A DNA stretch of 64,000 bases, taken from contig LNAC01000008.1 in NCBI GenBank assembly GCA_002007465.1, positions 9,087,001 to 9,151,000 of the forward strand. Reading direction: 5' to 3'. The translations under genes were made by a program, and so were the position numbers. A model generated the notes under the pieces. It worked only from the letters and a program-made list of their open reading frames with translations, made no database searches and was not told the origin of the DNA. Numbering within the stretch: the first letter of the stretch is position 1; the number at the start of each line of letters is the position of its first letter. This document shows, one piece after another, positions 24,796-36,700 of the stretch. This DNA comes from Ailurus styani. Taxonomy: Eukaryota; Chordata; Mammalia; Carnivora; Ailuridae.

Positions 24796-27700
24796 CTGTA
24801 GGGGTGGGGATGGGGCTACTCAGCAGGGGGGGTTCTGGGATCCCCAAATTCACCATCCTGTCCTACACCTCCAGGCTTCTGGACAGGCCATCTTCTCGGC
24901 TGAAAACACGCTTCCCCGTTTTGTCTGCCTGATTCTCCCTTGCCCTTCAGATTCTGACGTCATGCCCCTCCTCCAGGGAGGCCTCCGTGACCACTACCCC
25001 CATCACGGCCCCAAACACTGTGTATTCCCTGCCTGGGCACATGTCCACTCGCCATGAGACCAAGGCAGGGCTAAATCTGCCACTGAGGGCCAAATGCAGC
25101 CCATCATCTGTCTTGTAAAATACTTTTTTTTTTTTTAAAGATTTTATTTATTCATTTGACACAGAGAGAGAGAGATTACAAGTAGGCAGAGAGGCAGGCA
25201 GAGAGAGAGGAGAGAGGAGGAAGCAGGCTCCCTGCTGAGCAGAGAGCCCGACGCGGGCCTCGATCCCAGGACCCTGGGATCATGACCTGAGCCGAAGGCA
25301 GTGGCTTTAACCCACTGAGCCACCCAGGCGCCCTGTAAAATACTTTTTATTGGCACAAAGCAACACGCACTCATTTATACACCATCTAGGGCAGCTTCTG
25401 CACAAGAGAGGCAGAGATAAGTTGTTGGGACAGAGACTGCATGGCCCAAAGAAAACTGAGAATATTTACTATCTGGTCCCTTAAGAAACAGTTTGCACTT
25501 CCTGCAGTGGACAGTTAAGGAAATGTTTCCTGAAGGATAAGGCTAAGGGGTAGGGTGAGTAGGAAAAAGCCGAGGCAGGAGACCTGTGTGTGTTAGAGTT
25601 GAGAAGGTTTCTCGTTCTAAATAAAACTTCAAAAACACAAACCATAAGATTTAAAAAAAAAAAGAAGAAAAAAAGCTATGTTGACAGTTAGACTCCCAAA
25701 GAGAAGATTCCTGATGTCTGAAACTGCTAAGGAATTAACATCTGGACTATTAGGAGAGACTCTCATCAACCACGAAGAAAAAGAGGGCAACCCTATACAA
25801 AGATGGGCAAAAAATACAAACAGGTGATTTACAGAAGCAGGAACCTCCTAGGTACAATATGATTTGCTCAAATTTCCTAGTTATTAGAAAAATATGGGAA
25901 ACGGAAGAAATGTACCAACCATTGCAGAATGCCTAGTGGGGCTGGGATCGAGAAATGCGAATAAATAATGATGCAGATAAAATAAGATAAGGGCCCTACA
26001 TGAGCCCACAGTGCTCGCTGGCCATGGACCATTGCAATCAGACAAATAAGCAAATATTTGCTGAACCAACAGACAGATGGGCAGACAGACAGAGACGCAG
26101 GAGGCCACACCTGTGGTGTCCACCTGGGGCAGGAGGCGTAGGAAGATGGGCCGGGCATAGGGCGCCAGAACCTTCTGCAGCTCTTGGTATAGCGCATTGG
26201 GGCTCAGCTGGCCATGGGGGTCTGCGATGGCTGCCATGCCTGCTTTTCCCTCCACTCCTGGGGAGAGAGGTTTTGCTGAGAACACCCCATCTTTTGTCCC
26301 ACCGCAGGACTGGATGCACCCTCAGAGGCCCCTGGCCTCTGATGTCCAGTCCCTGCCACCTGAGATAATATTTGCTAAAACAGTCACCAAGTTACTGAGC
26401 TCCTGAGGCACCCCCTGCAACACTGAGAGAGTCGCTTTCATGATCCCATTTTCTGGCTAAGGAAACCAAGGCTGATTATCATCCATGAGGGGTGACTCCA
26501 AATCCAGCGCTCCCACCCAGGCTGCTATGTGCAGTTACCCAGGTTGAGCACTGCCCAAGGGCACCTGTGCCTCCAAGCTCATGCAGGTTTGTCTCCTCTG
26601 GGGCTGCCATACCCTAGGACCACCCCCACAATCCCAGCTTGCCTGGCACAGCCACCCCGTACACAGCCACGTCTGTCTGGCCCAGTAGGCGGCTCAGCAC
26701 GCTCTCCACCTCTGTAGTGGAGACATTCTCCCCACGCCAGCGGAAGGTGTCCCCGCCGCGGTCCCGGAAGTACATGTAGCCCAGCTCATCCATCACCAGC
26801 ACGTCACCTAGCAGAGGGCATAACGAGAGGTGAGATGGTGGCCCGTTATCCCCACAGCCAGCCCCCACGCCCCTCCCCCCGGGGTCTTCGCACCTGAGAG
26901 ATAGGCACTGTCACCCTTGCGGAAGACACTGTGGGCAATCTTCTTGCTGGTGGCACTCTCGCTGATGTAGCCATCGAAGCGACGCAGTGGGTCCTGCTGA
27001 TTGATCTGGCCCACAAGGAGGCCGGGCTCCCCTGGAGAGGAGGCCACCCTCAGGCTGCGCTGGGTGAGCAGGGGGTGGGGGCCCCAGTTCCCCAGGGGAC
27101 TGGGCAGGGCCTGGCTCACCGGTGTGACATGGAATACAGAGGCCCTGGGCATCCCGCAGTAGTTCCATGGTGTCCTCATTGACCTTCACCAGCCGGATGG
27201 GGTACACATGGGGTAAGACACGGCTGTTAAAGCCACAGGAGCCGACCTGGGATGGAGCAAGCCAAGTTGGTGAGGAGCCCCGGGGGGTGGGGGGGCACAG
27301 CATCCTCCTCCCCACTGACACTTTGCCTCTCCTGCCCCAGGGGCTTGAATTAACACCGCTGTATTGCCTGAACTCTGTGACCTTGGGTGATCTGAAAAAG
27401 GGGGTCTGAAGGGCAGTGCCTCCTTCCCAGAACTCAGGCCCCCTCCTGCCCCCTTCCCATGCTCCTTTGCAACCATGTGAGGAACACTGCTGAGTGGTCA
27501 CCACTTCCTGGTCCATAAAACCCTCTATGCTGGCAGGAAGTAAATGCCTAGAATGATCCTGAAGCCCGCTGTCCACTGCCCGCTGCAAGGCACCTCGCCT
27601 GGCTCAGTCAGATGAGTCGGAATACATGTCTCTGTGCTGTTGGATATGTTTGTTATAGCAGCAAGTTCTGTTAGCACAGCCAGAGTATGTTCTGGGATAT

Positions 27701-30700
27701 CCATTCAACAGATATGCATGCAGGGGGTGGGGGGGGCTGGTTCTCAGGTACTGGGGTCCAACACAGAGACAGACACAAAGGAATCCCTGCCCCCAGGCGC
27801 TTGCTTTATTAGCGTCTCCTGATCTATGCCTGGCTTGGTAAGGCTTCCTAAGAGAGAAGGGTACTGCCCAGGCACAATGGGGACAGTGACTGCTAATCAT
27901 CCAGGCATCTGCAGAGAGCCTGCTCCCTGGGGGTGCTGTGCTGAGCTCACGTCTGCTGGGGATTCCAACAAACCCAATGAGCTATCATCCCATTTACAGA
28001 TGAGGAAACGAAAGCCCAAGAAGCCTGAGTGACTTCCTGGGTAGGAAGAGATGGGCACCCCAATCCTGGCCCAGGATCCCCCAGAGCCCCGCTCTCCCCT
28101 GACACCCCCACAGGTGGGACCTGAGGCTCAGGAAGGCTGAGGCCCTGGCCCAATGTACACTGCCTGACAGGGAATGTGAACTCTGGGGGCACAGATCCAG
28201 GACAGTGTGTGCCCTGTCAGTCCCAGGAGCCCCCCACTCCCACCCCCACCCCCGCCCCCGCCCCTGCCCTGTGCGCCCAGCCCGGGGGCCCTCCCAGCAG
28301 GTCAGGCTGTCCTANNNNNNNNNNNNNNNNNNNNNNNNNNNNNNNNNNNNNNNNNNNNNNNNNNNNNNNNNNNNNNNNNNNNNNNNNNNNNNNNNNNNNN
28401 NNNNNNNNNNNNNNNNNNNNNNNNNNNNNNNNNNNNNNNNNNNNNNNNNCCCCCCGGCCCCTCACCCCCCACCTTGCCGTCCATGTTGGCGATGCTGCAG
28501 TTGCACTCGGTGGCTCCGTAGAACTCGCCGATCTGGCGCACGCCGAAGCGCTCGGTGAACTCCTCCCAGATGTTGGGCCGCAGCCCGTTGCCCACCGCCA
28601 GACGCACACGGTGCCGCCCCTCGGCCTCGCGCACGGGCTGCTTCAGCAGGTAGCGGCAGATCTCTCCGATGTACTGGACCACCTGGGGGGAAGCGAGGGT
28701 GGGCCCGAGGGGAGTCACCCCTCTGACCTGGGTGCTAAAAACAAATCAGTCTTAAGGGCGATCTAACAATCCCCCCACCCCAGGCCCTTTACACTTACCC
28801 CTTGCTGAATCCTCACTAGGGAGGTGTGGGGGCCGGGAGGATGCACTCAGGGTCCCCCGTGCCCCTCCGCCGCCCTTCCATTCCCCACGCTGTTTCCAGA
28901 GACCCCCGCGCGTGTCACAGGCAGCGCAGGAAGGCGGGGCGCACCGCTGACACCCCCCACGGCAGCCCTCAGCCCAGAGTCCTAGCTCCAGGGGCGGGCT
29001 CCTTGCTGCCTCTCTGAGCCCCAGGTGCCCACTGGGTCCCCTGCTCCTTGGCGCCCCCCCTGCAGGGCTCCTTTCCTCCCTGTCTCAAGGCTCCACTCCT
29101 GGGGGGGGGGGGTCATCTCCCAGATACTTCAGGTGCCTTCCAGTCCTCATCTCTGGGTTGACTTTGTGTGATTACCACCAACACCCCCAATTTTACTGAG
29201 GGTCACCAACAGTAAGTACCTGGACCAAAGCTGATAAACTTTGGTTTATCAATCAACAGGCTGATTTGAGGCTGGGCAGCCTGGCCCTAGAGTCTGAATG
29301 AAGCAGTCACATGCTCAGGATTATCATCACGGCTTCGAAGTGCTCACACCTTCCCCTCACAGACAGGACAAAAGCTAAATTTCTGCCACTGGCCTATTCC
29401 CTCCAGCCCCACCGTCCTCTCCTTTCATTTCCCACCAACACCCGCTGCCACCCAGGGCTCCTCCCCAGGGCCTTTGCACATGCTTTGCCCTCTGCCGGTG
29501 TACTGCTCCCAGGGCTGCATCTGGGCCCTCGGGTTTTAGGGCAAACATAATTGGCACGGACAGAGAGTCCCTGAACAGGGCCTGCTAAACCTCTGATGAA
29601 TAAACAAATGTGCTAAATATTCTCTCCCGCCAAGCACAGACACCCCATGTTGGACATGAAGGCACTAAGATCCACAGATGGAAACGGTGTGCCCAAGATC
29701 ATCAGCCGCTAACTGGGAGGCAAGCTGGGCTGGGGCAAGATGGGAACTCGATGGTGCAGAGTTCTCTCTCTCCCTCCCCCCTCGGCTCAGGTACCTGCTT
29801 GGCCTGTGGCCCAGCCCAGCACATCTCCAGGGCAGAACATAGGACAGGCCCTGGCCAATCATCCCAGTCCATCCTCAGCTACTCATTGGTTCAAGCCTGA
29901 CCAGAATCAGACCAACGAGAATCAGCCCTGGGACTTCGGATAAACCGAAAGAAAGAGAAAGGCTCTTTCTCTCCTGGAGCTGCTGGGAACCTTCCCAGAG
30001 AAGCAGGGCTGGGAAGGCAGCTGCACACTCAGGAAGGAGAAAGACAAGAAATGGAGAGAAACAGAGGCACTTCTGGATCAGGCTGTGCCTGAAGCTGTCA
30101 CCATGTGGCCTCTTCAGGTCCCAGAGCTAATAAATCCCCTTCTTCAGGAAGCCAGGGTTTAGGTTAGGCTTTTGGCTCCTGTCAAATGACACAAAGTCCT
30201 GCCCAAGGACTGCCCTCCAAACCATCACCAGGTTTGTAGTCTGTAGTCCCAGCCCTGCCCTGAGCAGCTCTCAGCAGTCCTCTTCAGGCCGGGGGAGGGA
30301 TGCCAGCCATGACTGAGGCAGCTGAGGGGTTAATGACCCCTCTTTATGGCCCTGAGGCTGTGTCCCTGCACTGAGAGCAAACACTTGATCTTTACTTCTG
30401 GCCTGGACCATCGGACAGACCCAGGGCTGAAGGGAAGACAACTTAGGTCAGTTTGGAGAAGCAGACACCAGTGGCCTATGCCAAGACCTCCAGCCTGCAG
30501 GGTGGCAACTAGATAGAAACTAGGGGCCAGAGGCACCTGGGGGGCTCAGTCAGTTAAGCATCTGCCTTCAGCTCAGGTGATGATCCCAGAGTCCTGGGAT
30601 CAAGCCCCGCATAAGGCTCCCTGCTCAGCGGAGAGTCTGCTTCTCCCTCTCCCTTTGTCCCTACCCCCCGCAATGCACGCTCTCTCTCTGTCATAAATAA

Positions 30701-33700
30701 ATAAAATCTTTTTTAAAAAGGGGGTTAGGAGGATGGGATAACCAGGTGATGGGCATTAAGGAGAGCACATGATGGAATCAGCACTGGGTATTATATGAGA
30801 CTGATAAATTACTGAACTCTACCTCTGAAACCAATAATACACTATCTGTTAATTAATTGAATTTAAATTTTAGAAAAGAGATTGGAGGAATAGAAAAAAA
30901 AAAGATTCTGGGAGGAGATTGTTGACCGGGGACCCTACCATGACTCCCATGTCAGGGTGACCTTGTACTCCCAAGTGCATACAGCCCAGTCCCCCAGGGA
31001 TGAGGACGGGTCCAGCCACCTGTCTCCTGCCCGTCTGTTGCTATGTAGCTAAGAAAGTGGGGTTCTAAATGACAACCTGCTGCCTCCAGTGAGATGTACT
31101 GTGGTTATGGGTCTGCGGCCACCGTTTCCCCATCCAACAGCCAGGGGATGGGATTTCTGAGCCCAAATGCATGCGCTTATTTTAGCAACATCCTTATTAA
31201 ACTTGACCTTTGAAGATTTTGTCCTCTATACCTTAAAGGGCCCTTAGGGTTTACTGGGTAACTTCTCTCGACACAGAAATTCCCCTTCTTAGAAACAGAA
31301 CAAACTACCAAGGGTCCGGAGACACTGACCAGTGCCCAATGGAGTATGGCACGTCAAGGACAAAGAGAGGGATCACCAGATGCTGCAGGCCTCCCAGGAA
31401 AAAAAGCTGAATTTGAAGCTGATCAAGTATCTAGACCAAGGGTTCTCAAGCACTGGCAATTCTGTCCTCCCAGAACACTTGGCAACATCTGGGTACATTT
31501 TTAATGCTCACAACTTGGGGGGCCAGGGTGCTACTGGTATCTAGTGATTTGGGGTCAGGAATGCTGCCAAATATCCTACAGTACACAGGATGCCCCCCTC
31601 CCCAGAATGATCCAGCCCCAAATATCCTTAGCATCATGGCTGAGAAACACTGCGTTGGACCCAACAACTCCCAACGGACAGGAAATACCAGGGATAGAGG
31701 AACACGCTAAAAGACACCCCAGCAACATCCAGACTGGGAAAATGTCACAGGACACACCCTCAGTAAATAAAAGGCAGGAAAAAAAAAAGAGACAAAGGGC
31801 TCCTACAGATGAAGGGATTCTCATGAGACTTATCGACCGGTCAAAATGTGTGGGTCTCCTCTAAAAACAGATTTTTTTCAAATTACAGAAACGGGGGGAA
31901 AAAATCACATTCTGACCCGGTGAGACACTGAGGATGGAGCTGCTGCCCAGACTTCTGTGGACGCTGAGAGCTCACTGTCACTTTTTGGCTGTGATGATGG
32001 GGTTGAGCTTACGGGGTGTTTTTTTTTCCTTTTGTGGTTGTGTCCACATATACATAACATAAAATCTACCATCATAAGCACTTTGAAGCGTACAGTTTGG
32101 TAGCATTAAGGACACTCACACTGTCATGCAGCCATCACCACCCGTCAGAACTCCTCTTATCTTGTAGAACTGAGACTGTCCCCACTCACCGCTGAATCCC
32201 CACCCCCAACCCCAGCCCCAGGTGCCCGCCATCCTACTTCCTGTCTCTATGACCATGACTGCTCTAAGTCCCTCCTATAAGGGGGACCATACAGTGTTTG
32301 TCTCTTGGTGACTAGCTTACTTCCCTCAGCACAATGTCCTCCGAGTTTATCCATGTTGTAGAATGTGCCAGAATTCCTTCCTCTTTAAGGCTAAATAATA
32401 TTCCGCCATATGAACACACCACCTCGTGCTTATCCATTCACCAGCTGGTGGCCGCTGGGTGGCTTCCATACTTCATCTATCATAACAGGGGTGTACACAT
32501 ATCCCTTCGAGACCCTGCTTTCAATTTTGCTGTTTTAACAACAGTCCTTACCAGACACTAAAGGCCACACAGTGTATGAGTCCCACTTACAAGAGTTGTC
32601 CAGAACAGGTCAATCCATAAAGACAGAAATTAGTGGTTGCCCTGGAGTGGGGGGTGGGGGTGAGGGGACAGGGATGGGGAGTGACTGCTAATGCCCATGG
32701 GTTTTCCCTCTGGCATGATGGAAACGTTCTGGAACTAAACAGAGGTGATGAATACACAACATTGGGAATATACCAAACACCACTGAACTATGCGCCTTAA
32801 AAATTGTTTCTTTTATACAAATTTTGCCTCAAAAACAAAGTCGTTCTCATCTTTCAGAGGTTTTCCCGAAGCATCTCAGTGAAGGACACGCACTGCGCTC
32901 TTGGGGCTGCTTCACAATAATGCAGAAGGAGGGATGTAGGAGGGCTGGGGGGTGGGATAGGGTGTCTGAAGGCCCCCCTGGAGCAGTGACAGGTGCTTGG
33001 GAATCACCTGTACCTTCTGTCCATGTCCTGTACACAGACTTTTGCCCACAACCCAAAAACAGAGCATTCCTAGGAAAGCTTTCATAAGCTTAGCCCCCCC
33101 ATCCTCCCCCGACTCCGGGACCGTGGATGTCCTCCACCTCTTCCTCATGCTTGCCCCACCTGGAAGCCCCACACCTTGTGGCCCTAACCAGCCCGGAGTG
33201 GAGACAGCATGCACTGGTCTCATTTCCTAATTTCCTACAGCCACCAGCAAGGAAGACTCCTGGGGCACAGGGCGGACTCCTTAGAGAACTCAGGCAGCCT
33301 GGGCCCCATCCCGGCTGCAATACAGGCCTCAGTTTCCCCACCTGCAAAATGGTCTTTGTGATGCCTTTGCCCACTTTCATGCAGCCATGTGGATCCACTG
33401 AGTTTACATGAGGGAAGGTTTAGCCTGGGGCGGGCCACCCTCCTGTCCCTTTCCAGAGCAGCCATAGGGGGAGACATGGCAGAGGGGCTGCACTGCTGAG
33501 GTGGCCCAGCAGGTGGAAGGCGGGGCAGGTGGAAGGTGGGGCCGCGTGGGAGGAGTGGGGCCTGACCGTGCAGTTGTACTTGACGCAGTCATCCCAGAAG
33601 CGGCTGGCAGAGAACTTCTTGCGGAGGACCACCGTCAGCCCGTAGATGAGACACTGTCCCACGCCCAGGATGTTCCCTGCAGAGGGCAGGCTCGGTGAGG

Positions 33701-36700
33701 AGTCCCCCATCTCTGCCCCCCCAACCGCCCTACCCCCCCCAACCCCGCCCGCTGTACCTGCCGAGTGGTACAGGGGCAGGCAGTCATAGAGTACGTCCAC
33801 CTCCCGCATGCTGTAGGCGTGGTGGCTGAAGGCTGCCATGCGGTAGTACCTGCGGGGGGGCGGGGAGTGCAGGGGCTGCGACTTTCATCCTCTGGGACAA
33901 GGGAGTGGGGGGAGCATGCAGGGGAGGGGGGCAGGGAGAGAGGTGGCAGAACACAGCAGGGACCCAGGCAGAACCAGCCCACCTCACAGGGGTGCCAGAG
34001 AGGAACATGTCTCCAATAACTGTCAATGGTGCTAGGGGCCATGAGGAATACAAGAGAGCAGAGAAACAGAGAGGGGCTGAAGGTGACACAGCCAGAGAGG
34101 CTGGGGGTTCCTGTGTGGGGAGGTGACACATGAGCTGAGACCTGGTGAGAAGGAACCATGGGAGGGTGGGGTGGGGAAGAGCGTCCAGGTGGAGGGCACA
34201 GTATGTGCAAAGGCCCTGAGGCCAGAAGGACCCTGGCGGATCTGAGGGAGAGTATAAGGAGCTGAAAGGCTATGAGCAGAGGGGTGGAGAGGAGGAAGAG
34301 GACAACAGAGAATTGGCAGAAGTTGCACAAAGGGACCATGGATTTTATTCCGAGGGCCAGGGCAGGTACAGGGAAGTTTGGCACGGGGGTGCGGGGGGGG
34401 GGTCTGGTTTAGGATTTCAAACCCTCCTCCGGTCACTGAGGGGAGCGGGGCCATTAGGGGCAGGACCGGGAGCAGCAAGAGACCAAGGAGGGGCACAGAG
34501 CAGCACTGTCCCGAGATGGGCTGTGGGTTTTACTGGGGTAAAACAGAAATGTCCCCAAGATCCCAACAAAATCTGAGGGAAGGGGTCAGCCGGAGGGGTG
34601 ACCTAGACTCACTCCCCAAAGCTGGGGGAAGGCCCACAGGCCCCTTACCTGCTGTGCACTACAATGGCAGCCTTGGGCAGCCCTGTGGTCCCTGAAGTGT
34701 AGATGTAGAAGAGTCGATCTGCAGGAGATGCGTGCGTTGGACAAAGACTGGGTGGGTGGGATCAGGGGACAGGGTGGGTAGGCGCTGGCAGAAGAAGGGT
34801 GTCCCACCCTGGCCTCACCATCCATGCCCTTGTCAGGGGGCTGTGCCAGGGGGGCTGTGGAGGCCTCCTTCAGCAACGGGTCCAGGAGCTGGGTATCCGG
34901 CAAGATTCCCTCAGGCCCCAATTCTCCAGAGCAGAACTTGAGCAGGCTTTTCCCCAGCTGTCCGCTCACCTCGGCCACCGCTGCAACCCAAAACCATGTA
35001 ATGGTCAAGGATGGCCAGGGCCCCTCCCAAGGCCTGGGATGCACCACACCATCTCCCAGCCCTGCAAACCCCGGGGCCCCAACTTGAGATGATACCTGCA
35101 CTCAGCCTCACCTGCCGCCAGCTCTCCTCCGAAGATGAGGGCCTTGGCACCCGAGGTGCCCAGGCAGAAGGCCAGGGGCTCGCGCCGTAGGTTAACGTTG
35201 AGCAGAGCGGCTTCCACACCCACCTTGGCCAGGCCCAGCCAGAGCCCCACGAACTCTGGCCGGCCCTCCAGGAAGATGGCCACCACGTCACCTGGTGTGA
35301 AGCCCAGCTGGCAGAAGAGGTTGGCCACAGCGTTGGAGTAGGCATCCAGCTGCGCGAAGGTCCAGCACACATCACTGCCCGCGTCCACCAGGGCCAGGCG
35401 ATCTGGCTGCCGCCGAGCCACCACCTGGAAGATCCGCGGGATGGTGTGGCGGGCGCGCTGGTGCCGCCGCAGCTCCAGACGGACGCGGATCAGCACGAAG
35501 AGGCCACTGGGGGGGTGGGGGTGGGGATGGAGGGGATGGGGTCACTGGGTGCCCTGCCTGGCCTGCAAGAGACCTCTCTAAGCCTCAGCATCTCCATCTG
35601 GAGAAAGCAGAGAGGAAGGTCCCTGCACCCCCAAGGACGGCAGAGGTTCAGTAAGGACCTTTTGGTTACTGGGTCTCTTGGGGGAACTAAGGGCATAGAA
35701 AGGGCAAATTACCAGCCAACCCAGAAGTACACTAAGGGCATAGAAAGGGCAAATTACCACCCAACTCAGAAGTATATGCCTTGCCATGAAAATCAGAGTC
35801 ACTCTGTCCTTCTCCGCCCCAGCTAGCTCAGTGACCCTGAGGGAGCCAGGGTCCAGTCCTGTCCTTCTTTCTCCCTCCTGGGATATCCAGAGCTTCCCCT
35901 GGACCCCACCACCACCTTCAGCCTGAATTCCTCACGCTGCATCCACCCCAACTTGGTGTCCTCATCACCTCCTCCAGGAAGACTTCCAGGGCTTGGCCCC
36001 TGCACTGTGCTCACTGCTCCCCCATCAAAGCAGAGAGTCCCCCAAATGGAGCCAGACTGGGGCAGGCACTGGCTGGGCTCAGAAAATGCTCTCTTGCCCA
36101 CCTTGGGAGCTCTCCCTATCCCCTATACTCCATCAAAGCCCCTGTGCAAAGCCACTCAGTAATGGGTGTCCCCCCACCCCCAGATTCTTAGCACCCAGGG
36201 GAAGTCCCATCTGCATTGGCTAAGGAGCCTGGCACATACTAGGTGCCCAGTAAACAGGCCAGACTGTGCTCATGTCCCCAAACCTGGACCTCAGTGTGCC
36301 CTCCATCCCTAGAGGTAGCAGCAGCCAGCACAGAGTCAAACTCTTCCACTCATCTCCCAAATGATGAGCACCGCCTGTGTAGCAGGCCCACGACAGGTAA
36401 GACCCAGTGGTGACCTGGACATAACCTTTTCCCCTCCTAACTTTCCCCCCCTCCACCTCCCTTTCCATCCTGGTTTCCCTGCCACCTCTCCCTTGCTCAC
36501 CCACTCCAGCCACAGGGCCTTCTCGCTATTCCTCGAGCACACCCAGCACACTCCTACCTCAGGGCCTTTGCACAGGCCGTGCCCTCTGCCTGGACCACTC
36601 TTCTGCCAACATCCACATGGCTCCTCCCCACCACTTCCATCAGGTCTTGGCTCAAATGCCACCCTCTTCAGGTGGCCATTTCCGGACACCCATCTGTTAC

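Larger units (their letters stand above)
28683..33566 (-). other. SLC27A1 intron 6 content
   Basis: The intron holds an L2-like stretch (about 29400-29600), a SINE (30531-30718), a MER20 (31437-31656) and L1-derived sequence in two orientations (32025-32535 antisense, 32550-32835 sense). No extra exon is seen. Confidence 0.55.

Noticed and set aside
33635..34384. Open frame of 249 codons on the minus strand
   Set aside because: It is a shifted frame over SLC27A1 exon 5/6 and introns; the true exon frames differ.
34586..35101. Minus-strand frame of 171 codons
   Set aside because: Only its middle (34980-34819) is coding (SLC27A1 exon 3); the rest is read-through into introns.
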